From: a virus
Strand: one strand, 5' to 3'
DNA length: 64,000 nt
IMG/VR virus record: IMGVR_UViG_3300025418_000839
Coordinates: 62,001 to 126,000 of that record
Positions 1 through 7,776 of the stretch are shown in pieces. Under the pieces are notes generated by a model that worked only from the letters and a program-made list of their open reading frames with translations, did not search any database and was not told where the DNA came from. Positions within the stretch are counted from its first letter, which is position 1, and every line of letters starts with the position of its first letter. The position numbers and the translations under genes were made by a program.

Positions 1-548
1 AATCCAGTGACATTGTTATTTGTATTAGATAGACCTGAGGTTAATGTAGATACATTACCTTGCAGGATAGTGATGTTAGCAGAGTTATTGTTAGTGTTAC
101 CAGTAACTGAGTTAAGATGTGATTGTAAATTACCAGTATTAGCAACTAAGTTAGCAACGCCTACACTGAGTACACCAACGTTGGCATTGAGTGAATTAAT
201 TTCTGTTTGTATTACAGAAACGTTAGCATTAGCAAAAGTTGAAGCTACACTGACCACATAAGCATTAGCCGCATTGGTAGCAGCTACTACGCTGGCATAA
301 CTTGCAGCGCCCGCTACGTCATTGATAGTTAGTTGAACGGCGCCAGTTCTACCTGCTACACTAGTGACACCAGGATTATAGTATGCAGTAACATTAGCAT
401 TACCGCTGGCAAATACTATAACATTAGCATTGGCAAAAGTTGCTAGATTAGCAAAGTTTTGATCAATTATTTGAAATGCGTTGCGTAAGGGTGTGCCGGT
501 TCCATCGTTTGGGTGAGCACCGGTATAGACGTTAGCAAAAATACTCAT
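1..548 (-). CDS. Tail-fibre-like structural protein, N-terminal part (runs off window)
   Basis: An open frame starts with ATG at 546-548 on the minus strand and stays open to the window edge, so only about the first 182 residues are visible. It begins MSIFANVYTG and contains VTSVAGRTGAVQLT, a motif common in phage tail-fibre shafts, followed by Asn/Ala-rich repeats (NANV, NLVANTGNL) like those in the large fibre at 27190-31722. A T4-type late box lies 24 nt upstream, which fits a virion protein. The receptor-binding end is not in the window. Confidence 0.7.
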   Translation of the reverse strand, partial: MSIFANVYTGAHPNDGTGTPLRNAFQIIDQNFANLATFANANVIVFASGNANVTAYYNPGVTSVAGRTGAVQLTINDVAGAASYASVVAATNAANAYVVSVASTFANANVSVIQTEINSLNANVGVLSVGVANLVANTGNLQSHLNSVTGNTNNNSANITILQGNVSTLTSGLSNTNNNVTG

Positions 549-571
549 TATTTTTTAACCTTGTTATTGAG

Positions 572-579
572 TATTTATC
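572..579 (-). promoter_or_regulatory. T4-type late promoter (GATAAATA)
   Basis: Reads GATAAATA on the minus strand, one base from the T4 late consensus TATAAATA, 24 nt before the fibre gene start and just downstream of the uvdE terminator. Confidence 0.55.
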
Positions 580-580
580 T

Positions 581-613
581 AAAAAGAAGAAAGCCCGCAT
601 AAAGCGAGCTTTC
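581..613 (-). terminator. Rho-independent terminator after uvdE
   Basis: A 10-bp inverted repeat with one mismatch (589-598 against 604-613, 5-nt loop) is followed on the minus strand by a T-rich tract. It lies 38 nt past the uvdE stop codon. Confidence 0.7.
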
Positions 614-650
614 CGGGTACTCCAAAGTGCCGTTCGGCTTACAAGTATAT

Positions 651-1727
651 TTACAAGTTTAACTCTTTTGCTTGCTCATATAGGGCAAAACTAGCTAGAT
701 TTTTACCTTTTGATTCGCATTGTATATCAAAGTATGGCCAAAAACTCAATGCCCACTCGTTAACCTGACGATTCCAGTAAAAGTCTGAATGTGCTCGTAA
801 CTTTGCTTTTTTGTAACCTTCTACCAAAAGTGCCGAGTGGTTGGGGGCAGTGAGTGGATCATGTCCCACAAGTACATCTTCGCGGCTGACACTATAATGC
901 ATAGCAGGACGAACACCACGCCAGCTATCAATAACTCTCGCAACACGTTCGTCCCGTGGGCTAATGTACTCGCCTTCGCGTATCCAGTGATGATGAATAT
1001 CGAGCACAATAGGTACAATATCAGAAATGGTAAGACAATCATTTAACCCCCATGCGTTTTCTTCGTTTTCGATAGTGATACAATTACGGGCTTCTGGCGA
1101 TAGTCGCTGGTATGCACGGCGGATGCCATCTGGACCTTCTCTACCGGCAATATGTACGTTGATCTTAAAATCTTGGAATTCTTTGCCATAACCCATCCAA
1201 CGGGCCATATTGGTGTGATATTCGAACTCCTCTATGGACCTATCCACGATCCCAGGATTACTCGATGCAAGCACAGTAAACTGGCCAGGATGAAAACTAA
1301 GCCTAACATTCCGAGCCTTAGCAATAGCCCCCACTCTCGCAAACGCTTGTTCGGCGTATGATACAACAGAAGAATTGCGCCAAAAGTTAGAAAAATCACT
1401 ATGGGTATAGCAAGGAAGAATATCACTGCTAAGACGCACCATACGTAGAGACTCTGGGAGCTCACTGACCCGCTCCACTAGTAATCTTGTTGATTCGATG
1501 TTTTGAACCATTAGGTCCCATAATCGTTGCTCCGCTACTTCCCTTGTTTGATTATTTAACCATCTGACGGTGGTTGTTCCAGTATTATACTTACGTGCAT
1601 CGTCTTTGGGTTTAAGACCCCCAGTTTGATCAGGACGATCAATCCATTTGCAACAGAAGCCTATTCGTTTAGTGAATGCTTGGATTTTCAATCTCCCAGT
1701 AAGTTGAACCACGTTGTTCTGTTGCAA
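651..1727 (-). CDS. uvdE: UV damage endonuclease (UvdE/UVDE family)
   Basis: Predicted UVDE-type TIM-barrel endonuclease, which nicks DNA 5' of UV photoproducts and starts excision repair. Family signatures seen are RIGFCCKW near the N-terminus, the RLSSDILP segment, LSFHPGQFT, the INVHIAG segment and the ENEENAWG/LDIHHHW metal-binding region. Length (about 350 residues) is normal for the family. The reading frame has no ATG upstream of the conserved IGFCCKW: the first in-frame start is TTG at 1725-1727, overlapping the preceding gene by 59 nt, so the true start is uncertain. T4 uses the unrelated DenV for this job, so this is an alternative UV-repair solution. Confidence 0.9.
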   Translation of the reverse strand: MQQNNVVQLTGRLKIQAFTKRIGFCCKWIDRPDQTGGLKPKDDARKYNTGTTTVRWLNNQTREVAEQRLWDLMVQNIESTRLLVERVSELPESLRMVRLSSDILPCYTHSDFSNFWRNSSVVSYAEQAFARVGAIAKARNVRLSFHPGQFTVLASSNPGIVDRSIEEFEYHTNMARWMGYGKEFQDFKINVHIAGREGPDGIRRAYQRLSPEARNCITIENEENAWGLNDCLTISDIVPIVLDIHHHWIREGEYISPRDERVARVIDSWRGVRPAMHYSVSREDVLVGHDPLTAPNHSALLVEGYKKAKLRAHSDFYWNRQVNEWALSFWPYFDIQCESKGKNLASFALYEQAKELNL

Positions 1728-1953
1728 TTATAGCATCTTCAAATCCCTGTTGCAAGTCTTGGCTACGTAGATCTATGGCTTGATCTAATACTTCAAGCAT
1801 AGCAACACCCACTTCATGATTTTCGGTATCTAGTAGGCTTTCACCGATGGCAACCAATTCATCAATCACAGCATCCAATTCTTGTACTGTGAGATCTTTG
1901 ACTGCTATAGTATTGTCAAGTACTCCGCGAATTATAGTTTCAGTATCTCTCAT
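1669..1953 (-). CDS. Hypothetical acidic protein, 94 aa
   Basis: I recognise no family. The protein is acidic and predicted mostly helical (many Glu, Leu and Ile), with no membrane segment. It overlaps the next gene (uvdE) by 59 nt and follows the 64-residue gene at 1950-2144 with a 4-nt ATGA-type overlap, so it is part of a tightly packed early-type gene string running from about 3.0 kb to uvdE. Confidence 0.6.
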   Translation of the reverse strand: MRDTETIIRGVLDNTIAVKDLTVQELDAVIDELVAIGESLLDTENHEVGVAMLEVLDQAIDLRSQDLQQGFEDAIIATEQRGSTYWEIENPSIH

Positions 1954-2144
1954 TTTAAACTCATAATATGTTTTATCACGTCATTGGCTTCTGGAAATCC
2001 CTGACGTGCTTTAGCTTCTACTGCCTGTTCAATATAGTCCAGTTGCATTTTATTTAAGTCGTTTAAAAATCCTTGTATTTGGTCACGTGGGATTTCCATA
2101 CGGAATACATTCTTTCCTGGACGAGGGGTATCTTCGGGCCACAT
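1950..2144 (-). CDS. Hypothetical protein, 64 aa
   Basis: A small soluble protein of unknown function with an ATG start at 2142-2144. It begins MWPEDTPRPGKNVFRMEI and continues as a probable helix. It is separated by 3 nt from the upstream gene and overlaps the downstream one by 4 nt, which supports translation within the string of small genes. Confidence 0.6.
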   Translation of the reverse strand: MWPEDTPRPGKNVFRMEIPRDQIQGFLNDLNKMQLDYIEQAVEAKARQGFPEANDVIKHIMSLK

Positions 2145-2147
2145 ATA

Positions 2148-2357
2148 TTATCCTTGCACAAATACTTCTACTGTTTGCACATGACTGACAAATTCTTCGT
2201 AAGTCATCAAACTGTAAGGGCTATGATTGTAAAACTCATAGGGCATTTTAATTCTCACACCATCTTTGTAGCACTCGTGGAAAGTCTTAATGTTATCTTC
2301 TTCAACATCATCCCAAGGGCGATATTCATAACCTAGGTAACTGTATTTTGCATTCAT
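2148..2357 (-). CDS. Hypothetical protein, 69 aa
   Basis: Unknown small protein rich in Tyr, Glu and His (starts MNAKYSYLGYEYRPWDD). No recognisable domain. It lies 2 nt downstream of the 80-residue gene at 2360-2602 and 3 nt upstream of the next gene, so it is probably co-transcribed with its neighbours. Confidence 0.6.
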   Translation of the reverse strand: MNAKYSYLGYEYRPWDDVEEDNIKTFHECYKDGVRIKMPYEFYNHSPYSLMTYEEFVSHVQTVEVFVQG

Positions 2358-2359
2358 GA

Positions 2360-2602
2360 TTAATCCTTAAAATAAACATTAAAAGCACGAGCATTCCGTT
2401 TGACTGTACTACGATTCTTGCGATGTGGTCCGCGATACACTATACGAAAACGGTAACCCAACTGTTTTAAACTGCGACGTAGAGATTCTAACTGACTGAT
2501 AGGAATCATACGCAACTCTGGATTAGCCTGTACTGTCATATATACATCACTAAAGCCGGCGATGAATGATTCAGTACGGAGTTCTTGTGGAACGTATGGC
2601 AT
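2360..2602 (-). CDS. Hypothetical basic protein, 80 aa
   Basis: Unknown small basic protein. Its C-terminal half is rich in Arg and Lys (YRGPHRKNRSTVKRNAR), so binding to nucleic acid is possible but not shown. One nucleotide separates it from the 138-residue gene upstream. Confidence 0.6.
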   Translation of the reverse strand: MPYVPQELRTESFIAGFSDVYMTVQANPELRMIPISQLESLRRSLKQLGYRFRIVYRGPHRKNRSTVKRNARAFNVYFKD

Positions 2603-2603
2603 A

Positions 2604-3020
2604 TTAGTTTGCCTCGTAAGCGGCTTTGAGTTTTTTCATAAACTCTGCACGAATCTTTGCCGCTTGCTTAGGCGTCAGCTCAATTTCAGGATATACCTGA
2701 CTTTTGACTGAGGTTTTTACTACGGCATTTTTTGCTACCACGGTGCGTGGCTTTGAAGGTTTTGCAGCTGTAAACGGATTGTCATCATTGGCTTCAGCAA
2801 CTAACACCGCTAAAATCTCTTCACGACCATTAGCAAAGTTAGTAGCAATTAATCTTTTTGCCGCTTGACTTTTAGTCATTTCAGTGTTCAAAAACTGCAT
2901 TTCAACTTCAGTGTGCCCTGCTTTACGTAAAACGTCAATACGCTTAACATCGTTAGCTACACGAAATTTTAATACACCGTTTAGTCTAGAAACACCAGCA
3001 AAAGTAACAAGTTTTGACAT
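2604..3020 (-). CDS. Hypothetical protein, 138 aa
   Basis: Unknown protein. It has an N-terminal region containing FRVANDVKRIDVL and TEMTKSQAAKRL, a charged linker, and a basic C-terminal helix (residues about 115-138) rich in Lys and Ala. It is the first gene after the strong promoter at 3053-3081 and has a clear AGGAG site before the ATG. Homologues may exist in related phages, but I cannot assign a role. Confidence 0.65.
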   Translation of the reverse strand: MSKLVTFAGVSRLNGVLKFRVANDVKRIDVLRKAGHTEVEMQFLNTEMTKSQAAKRLIATNFANGREEILAVLVAEANDDNPFTAAKPSKPRTVVAKNAVVKTSVKSQVYPEIELTPKQAAKIRAEFMKKLKAAYEAN

Positions 3021-3052
3021 AGTTTTAGCTCCTAATTAATTACTATACAAGT

Positions 3053-3081
3053 ATTATACTATTTTGGCAATTTTGGGTCAA
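3053..3081 (-). promoter_or_regulatory. Sigma-70-type promoter, conserved-spacer family (member 1)
   Basis: On the minus strand, -35 TTGACC (3076-3081) and -10 TATAAT (3053-3058) are separated by 17 bp. The spacer contains AATTGCCAAAAT, shared with the promoters at 3311, 40497, 40848 and, with one change, 41572. It serves the gene string starting at 3020. Confidence 0.85.
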
Positions 3082-3305
3082 CCAAAAGCCTTAAATAAGC
3101 CCGCTACGCAGACTACGAAGCCCACAGCATTGACCAGCATCTGTGGCTTATTTGCAACACGTACAGTCCAGGAAAAATAGAATAAACTGCCCAGCATACC
3201 CGCTATGATATTCCAGGGGTAAAGGTTGAGGTTCATTAGGGCATACATGGCCATAATACATATTGTACCGGCCCACTGTAAAAGATCGTTGATTTTTAAC
3301 CTCAT
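3078..3305 (-). CDS. Small integral membrane protein, 75 aa
   Basis: Three hydrophobic segments (about residues 12-26, 30-47 and 56-74) make this an inner-membrane protein. The layout loosely recalls half of a PQ-loop or PnuC-like transporter, but it is too short to assign. Its ATG lies only 5 nt after the -10 box at 3311-3316, so the transcript would be essentially leaderless. A downstream start at an internal Met would remove the first membrane segment. Confidence 0.65.
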   Translation of the reverse strand: MRLKINDLLQWAGTICIMAMYALMNLNLYPWNIIAGMLGSLFYFSWTVRVANKPQMLVNAVGFVVCVAGLFKAFG

Positions 3306-3310
3306 GCTAT

Positions 3311-3339
3311 ATTATAGCATTTTGGCAATTTAGGGTCAA
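3311..3339 (-). promoter_or_regulatory. Sigma-70-type promoter, conserved-spacer family (member 2), leaderless arrangement
   Basis: -35 TTGACC (3334-3339), 17-bp spacer with AATTGCCAAAAT, -10 TATAAT (3311-3316), all on the minus strand. The ATG of the membrane-protein gene follows the -10 after 5 nt. Confidence 0.85.
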
Positions 3340-3340
3340 C

Positions 3341-3559
3341 TTAATGTAGGGTGCTGTTACCTAACTGCTCGCCGTCCATGATCTTAAAAATTCTAAGAAT
3401 TTTTTGTACATTCTTAGGTTGTTTGAAGGGCATATTTTCTGGTAAAAATACTGACTTTAATTCACCGTTAGGTCCTAGTATAAAACCATAGTCCTCGTCA
3501 GTGAGTTCTCCATCAATAAAACCATCTTCAAATGCCAGCTCTTCGGATAATTTGCTCAT
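3341..3559 (-). CDS. Hypothetical acidic protein, 72 aa
   Basis: Unknown small acidic protein (begins MSKLSEELAFEDGF). No domain recognised. Its start overlaps the 3' end of the metallopeptidase-like gene by 32 nt. The gene ends just before the -35 element of the promoter at 3311-3339. Confidence 0.55.
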   Translation of the reverse strand: MSKLSEELAFEDGFIDGELTDEDYGFILGPNGELKSVFLPENMPFKQPKNVQKILRIFKIMDGEQLGNSTLH

Positions 3560-4169
3560 GATAGCTCCAGTTGTCTAATCTACTAATATACTTATCAGCT
3601 TGTTTTTTTAATTGTAACATAACTTTACGATCGTGTCTAAAATGTTTTTGATATAACCGCCACGTTCTGGTAGATTCCATTTTACGATTGTACACTATCA
3701 TTTCACTTGCAACATTAAATCCGTGAGCTAGAATTTCATCTTCACAGCCTAGGTAGTCTTGCATGGTATCATTGTAACGCAGAGTAGTTTGTGCGCGATA
3801 TCCTCGACCATGGCGATAACCTCGTTGACGGCAATAATACAGGTGAAGGTATTCATGGGTCAGTACATCAGCAATATGAAATCCTATGCTATCCCAATCG
3901 GTGCTATCAATATAACAAATTTTTTTACGAGCAGGGAAGGTCAGGGTGATAAAAATGCAAGGGTCGTCCTGTTCGTCATCGGCTGGACGGTACTCGCCCT
4001 TGATCCAAAAATTGCCAGATTCTACACGTGAGTCTCGCTCAGTATTGAACACTAACTTAGAGTCACAGAACTGCATACGGATTAAATGCGTTAATCCCTC
4101 GGGCGTGTACCGTTTACCGCGGTGTCTAACTGCGATAGTTTGTAAACGCTCGAGAGCTTTGAAGAACAT
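3528..4169 (-). CDS. Putative zinc metallopeptidase (HExxH, SprT-like), 213 aa
   Basis: A HEYLH zinc-peptidase motif at residues 105-109 sits in a helix-like context (HIADVLTHEYLHLYY). A downstream acidic stretch (CEDEILAHGF, about 142-151) could supply the third metal ligand, as in gluzincin-type or SprT-like folds. No signal peptide is seen, so a cytoplasmic role is expected. The substrate is unknown: a host or virion protein is possible. Its ATG overlaps the stop codon of the upstream SleB gene (TAATG), indicating translational coupling with the lysin gene. Confidence 0.6.
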   Translation of the reverse strand: MFFKALERLQTIAVRHRGKRYTPEGLTHLIRMQFCDSKLVFNTERDSRVESGNFWIKGEYRPADDEQDDPCIFITLTFPARKKICYIDSTDWDSIGFHIADVLTHEYLHLYYCRQRGYRHGRGYRAQTTLRYNDTMQDYLGCEDEILAHGFNVASEMIVYNRKMESTRTWRLYQKHFRHDRKVMLQLKKQADKYISRLDNWSYHEQIIRRAGI

Positions 4170-4849
4170 TAGATTTTATTAAAATCAGAATAAAAAAAGT
4201 GTCCACCAACACGGGCTATGTAATTTTTCTTTTTAGCCCATACTGGACGAATAGCTGCGGCATGGAAATATAGTGCATCACTGTACTTGGCTTGCCAGCT
4301 TGCATAGTTTCCTTTAAGAAGTTCTTGAGCCACACGTTGACTTTCCTCCCATCGATCATCAGAATCTTTGGGTTTGTGTACAAACATGCACTTCCATGAG
4401 AATTGACATATTGAAACGTTTTCAACTACCTTGGTTGTTTGTTTCTGTTGTTCTGGACGACCAAACCAACCAGCCTGTACCATCTTGACAGTGGTAACTT
4501 CTCGACTGCGTACAGTTTGTGTACGTTGATTCACTACCGAGCAAATTGAATCACCAAAACGGCCATCACGGACGCGGTTAATGGTAACCATGGCTACTGC
4601 CACTTTGCCTTCTTCAGGTTCACTGCCTGCTTCGTAGTAGATGTTGTGTGCAAGGCAATCGACGTCCTTGCTTGATACGTTGATGTCCACTATGGGACTC
4701 ATAATAGCATCAACTAAATTGTCCAAGCGCAATTGAGCTTGTGCTTTAACTGTGCCAAACACGGTGTTTGACTGTACTTCTTCTGCATGACCGGGTGCCA
4801 TTACGGTCAGGGCTAATATTGCTACGATAGATAAAAATATCGTTCTCAT
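4169..4849 (-). CDS. Secreted cell-wall hydrolase, SleB/Hydrolase_2 type (probable endolysin)
   Basis: The N-terminal 22 residues form a signal peptide (hydrophobic core, then APGHAEE), so the enzyme should reach the periplasm by Sec. Residues about 62-190 match the SleB-type hydrolase domain: DCLAHNIYYEAGSEPEEGK contains the family's catalytic-region Glu, followed by MVTINRVRDGRFGDSIC and CQFSWKC. Such enzymes cleave peptidoglycan, so this is the best candidate lysin in the window. The gene has its own promoter (4921-4949), a strong AGGAGG site and a 60-nt leader with two mutually exclusive hairpins. Confidence 0.85.
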   Translation of the reverse strand: MRTIFLSIVAILALTVMAPGHAEEVQSNTVFGTVKAQAQLRLDNLVDAIMSPIVDINVSSKDVDCLAHNIYYEAGSEPEEGKVAVAMVTINRVRDGRFGDSICSVVNQRTQTVRSREVTTVKMVQAGWFGRPEQQKQTTKVVENVSICQFSWKCMFVHKPKDSDDRWEESQRVAQELLKGNYASWQAKYSDALYFHAAAIRPVWAKKKNYIARVGGHFFYSDFNKI

Positions 4850-4890
4850 ACTGTCCTCCTTTGGTTATACGCTTCGATAAACTGAAAGCG

Positions 4891-4920
4891 TTAGATATTT
4901 AAACTCATATCTAATGAGTT
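4891..4920 (-). promoter_or_regulatory. Leader of lysin gene with two competing hairpins
   Basis: On the minus strand the leader first forms AACTCAT/ATGAGTT (4902-4920, 7 bp, 5-nt loop), or alternatively TTAGATAT/ATATCTAA (4891-4914, 8 bp, 8-nt loop). The two share bases, so only one can exist at a time. They lie between the promoter and the ribosome-binding site. Confidence 0.5.
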
Positions 4921-4949
4921 ATAATACTATATAAGTCGTTGAAAGTCAA
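4921..4949 (-). promoter_or_regulatory. Sigma-70-type promoter of lysin gene
   Basis: -35 TTGACT (4944-4949), 17-bp spacer, -10 TATTAT (4921-4926) on the minus strand. It is about 70 nt upstream of the SleB-type lysin start, leaving room for the hairpin leader. Confidence 0.7.
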
Positions 4950-4989
4950 GGTAAGTAGTGTTTCTGAGCAAAAACCCACCATTAAAACC

Positions 4990-6873
4990 CTACTTATTCT
5001 GGTTTATATAGGTACTTAATGGTATATTTTGTTGATTTGCTTGAGCTATAATGCCAGCGGGATTTGGATCATTAGTGAGGTTAATTCCTGCGGTAGCCAA
5101 TTCTTGAGTGTTAATAAATTCAGCAATGGCCAATCTGATTGTGTCTCCGTAGACATCTGGAGTAATCAAATTAGCAAAAAATTGGTAAGTCTGTGCATCG
5201 GTTTTGTCTGATGCTGTTTGCCCAATGCTCTTTCCAAAAAACTGTAGAGTCTGTGGATACCCAGAATTGAATACAATTCCTGCTTTGTTTAAATTATTAA
5301 CTTCCGAAGTCAAATGATTCAACATTGTGTAGTAGGCCTGCTGGCTTGCTGTTAAAGCTGCACTCGACGGAATAGAATTCAATGCGCTATTTACAGCCGA
5401 CACGTTTGAATCAATCATAGTTATGTTTGGTGGTCCGACGTTGGCAGAAACTTCATTGTTATAATCAATCACAGCTTGATCAAGATTTGATACTGCGGAT
5501 GATACAGCACCGGTTAAAACTGTACTGTAGTTTGTGTTTAAGGTTGCTATGTTTGCGTTATAAGGATTGCCAACTACCGCGCCCAAATAGTCGTTGATAA
5601 CAGGCGTATTGAAAGGTCCCGAACCTGTGCCCAGTGTGGCCAATAAATTATTTGCAATAGTATTTGATAATACCAAACTATTAGCATTAGCAGTTGTATA
5701 ATTTAACGTGGGATTTTCTATGGCTGACAACAGTTGAATAATACTAGACCAACTTGAAAAATATCCCTGTCCCACGTCTTTTTGTAGTAGTGCGGTAAAG
5801 GTTGGAAAGTCTGTTACACCAATGGAATTTAAATGAGCAAGAGTAGCTGGAGAAACAATAGTATTAAAATTAAGATAGTCGTTAAGAGACGTAATCGAAG
5901 CATTTGCAATAGTTACATTAGTTGCTGTTTGGATAGCTTGTAGTGCTGTACCAGTAATGCTCTTAAAGATTGATGTTATTACGTCTGTACTATTTCCAGA
6001 TACTTTTGTATTGTTTATTACATTTGCAAGTGTCGGCAAAGAAACCTGCCCAACCGAAGTAGTAGCAGTAAAAGTTGAAGGTGCTTGGCTAACAGTCTGT
6101 GAGTTTTGCGGAACCTGTGTAAGATTGTTTGTGTTCAACCCAGCAGCTGATAACTGTGCGGCTAAGTTGCCATAAGATCCCAAGCCTTGATTTAACAAAT
6201 TTTGACCAAACACATAGGGATTACTAATAGTAGATATATTATTAATATCATACATAGTTCCCCATGTTGAAATAACATTAGATATCAGCGCACCAGTATT
6301 TCCAATGCCGCCAGTTGACAAATCACGGGGACCAGTATAACCAATACCACTTTGTGCGTAGGTTTTGCCTTTTAGTAAATAAACACTGGCCACAGTATCA
6401 AACACTGAGCCGGCGTATCCGCTGGCAGTTTGATAGACGTTGGCAAAACTTTGAACTCCATTGATAAACGGTAAGTTAACCTGTGTTAGTATCGTACTAC
6501 TCATACTAGCAGTATTTGTAATAGCTACATTACTATAACCAACAATGTCATTGGCATGTATACCAGTACCGTATACAGGATTTACATAAATTCCATAATA
6601 GGTAACACCGCCCGAACTAACGGGAGTGATGTTACTGGGATAAAAATCGATTAACCATTGGCCCTGTGTTACTCCAACACCAAGGTTAGCCAATGATGCA
6701 AGAACACTTGCTGAACTGTTAGATGAACTAGCATTGGTAAAAATATTAGCAATCAGTGTGATTGGTGTGTGAGAACGAAAAGATGTAATTTCAGATATTA
6801 CTGTAGAATTTGCCGCAAGACCCTGACCATTGATAATGGTATTCTGTGCGGTTAATTGTATTGCTGAGGCCAC
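4990..6873 (-). CDS. Probable virion structural protein, 627 aa
   Basis: A large low-complexity protein rich in Asn, Thr, Ser and Ala, with no Cys visible in the stretches I read. It has a GTG start. Composition and position directly after the PAAR-tip gene suggest a baseplate or tail component. Residues 1-270 look beta-rich, and the C-terminal third is more helical (NSALNSIPSSAALTASQQ). I recognise no named family. It follows the PAAR gene by 3 nt, so the two are probably translated together. Confidence 0.6.
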   Translation of the reverse strand: MASAIQLTAQNTIINGQGLAANSTVISEITSFRSHTPITLIANIFTNASSSNSSASVLASLANLGVGVTQGQWLIDFYPSNITPVSSGGVTYYGIYVNPVYGTGIHANDIVGYSNVAITNTASMSSTILTQVNLPFINGVQSFANVYQTASGYAGSVFDTVASVYLLKGKTYAQSGIGYTGPRDLSTGGIGNTGALISNVISTWGTMYDINNISTISNPYVFGQNLLNQGLGSYGNLAAQLSAAGLNTNNLTQVPQNSQTVSQAPSTFTATTSVGQVSLPTLANVINNTKVSGNSTDVITSIFKSITGTALQAIQTATNVTIANASITSLNDYLNFNTIVSPATLAHLNSIGVTDFPTFTALLQKDVGQGYFSSWSSIIQLLSAIENPTLNYTTANANSLVLSNTIANNLLATLGTGSGPFNTPVINDYLGAVVGNPYNANIATLNTNYSTVLTGAVSSAVSNLDQAVIDYNNEVSANVGPPNITMIDSNVSAVNSALNSIPSSAALTASQQAYYTMLNHLTSEVNNLNKAGIVFNSGYPQTLQFFGKSIGQTASDKTDAQTYQFFANLITPDVYGDTIRLAIAEFINTQELATAGINLTNDPNPAGIIAQANQQNIPLSTYINQNK

Positions 6874-6876
6874 GGA

Positions 6877-7221
6877 TTACAACCCAACTTGTACAGTAGG
6901 TTCGCCTGTTGCTTCTATAGAATGATAGTTACAACTACACAAACTGCCGATACCCGGACCACCTATAACAGCTGCCGGCTTGCCTTCGATCATTACTGTA
7001 CTGCTAGTCAATACCGGCAGTACTTTTGCAACTTTACATGTAGGATTATATCCTGGTGCTTTAGGATTGGTCCAATTGCCATGCGGTGCAACTATAGCAC
7101 CTGCTGTGGCTACAGGACGGCCACCCGCTAGGACAGTTGGAGTAACAGATGCAACAGCATTAGGTGGTCCATATTTTGGATCAACTAAATCTCCGGTACA
7201 AGCAATCGGACGTCCTGGCAT
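6877..7221 (-). CDS. PAAR-domain tail spike tip protein, 114 aa
   Basis: Resembles PAAR-repeat proteins that cap the central spike of contractile tails (T4 gp5.4-like). Seen: an N-terminal MPGRPIACTGD, repeated Gly/Pro turns, VLAGGRPVATAG and VMIEGKPAAVIGGPG (the typical 'nG.PvA..G' repeats), a HGNW segment, and several Cys and His residues that could bind a metal at the tip. Length is typical. It is followed by a large structural gene and preceded by an Sm-like protein. Confidence 0.8.
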   Translation of the reverse strand: MPGRPIACTGDLVDPKYGPPNAVASVTPTVLAGGRPVATAGAIVAPHGNWTNPKAPGYNPTCKVAKVLPVLTSSTVMIEGKPAAVIGGPGIGSLCSCNYHSIEATGEPTVQVGL

Positions 7222-7222
7222 T

Positions 7223-7534
7223 TTAAGTAATTATTCCGCCTTTAGTGGCTGGCTGAATACCTGTTGTAGTGCGGATATAGTGATTTTCAATATCTTTAAT
7301 AACAGGACCATGCATGATAACATGTTCAAATTTCAGCGTTACATTAGTATTTATATCCGCAGAAATTAGGCTTTGCATCAATCCTAAACCTTGGTTACTT
7401 GGTATAACAGTACATGGACGGTTTACAGTAAAACCCGCGGGTAATTGATCTACAAATTTGGCAACGATTTCATCACCAGTTACCATCTTGAAACACACGA
7501 TATCGCCTTCTGCGTATCCTTTATTGATTAACAT
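7223..7534 (-). CDS. Sm-like domain phage protein, 103 aa
   Basis: The first half, with DIVCFKMVTGDEIVAKF and then a beta-rich stretch, resembles the Sm/LSm-like small proteins found next to tail genes in T4-like aquatic phages. In those phages the role (RNA binding or a structural one) is not settled. It is packed 1 nt from the PAAR gene and 3 nt from the glutaredoxin gene, linking nucleotide-metabolism genes to tail genes in one string. Confidence 0.55.
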   Translation of the reverse strand: MLINKGYAEGDIVCFKMVTGDEIVAKFVDQLPAGFTVNRPCTVIPSNQGLGLMQSLISADINTNVTLKFEHVIMHGPVIKDIENHYIRTTTGIQPATKGGIIT

Positions 7535-7537
7535 ATT

Positions 7538-7762
7538 TTATCCTTGTAAATGTTTTCTTAATTCTGTAAAACCACCAATGTACTCTTCATCTAAAAAAAT
7601 CTGTGGCAATGTACGTGCTGTTGGTACTGCTTCTAATAATTGCTCTTTGGTCCAATCTGTACTTACATTGCGTTCTTCGTATTCAATACCCTTTGCTGTG
7701 AGTAATTTTTTTGCCTGATCGCAAAATGGACAGGCGTTTTTGCTCCATACTGTAGCTTTCAT
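7538..7762 (-). CDS. nrdC: Glutaredoxin
   Basis: A 74-residue thioredoxin-fold protein with the CPFC redox motif (residues 11-14), the TLPQIF cis-Pro segment and a GGFTEL C-terminal motif. It should reduce the disulphide formed in ribonucleotide reductase during each cycle. Directly downstream of nrdB (14-nt gap), giving the phage its own electron donor. Length and motifs are standard for phage glutaredoxins. Confidence 0.92.
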   Translation of the reverse strand: MKATVWSKNACPFCDQAKKLLTAKGIEYEERNVSTDWTKEQLLEAVPTARTLPQIFLDEEYIGGFTELRKHLQG

Positions 7763-7776
7763 ATTACATTTCCTTC

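Noticed and set aside
7346-7353. TATAAATA octamer within the Sm-like gene as a late promoter
   Set aside because: It lies inside a coding region in the middle of a tightly packed operon, with no start codon at the typical distance.
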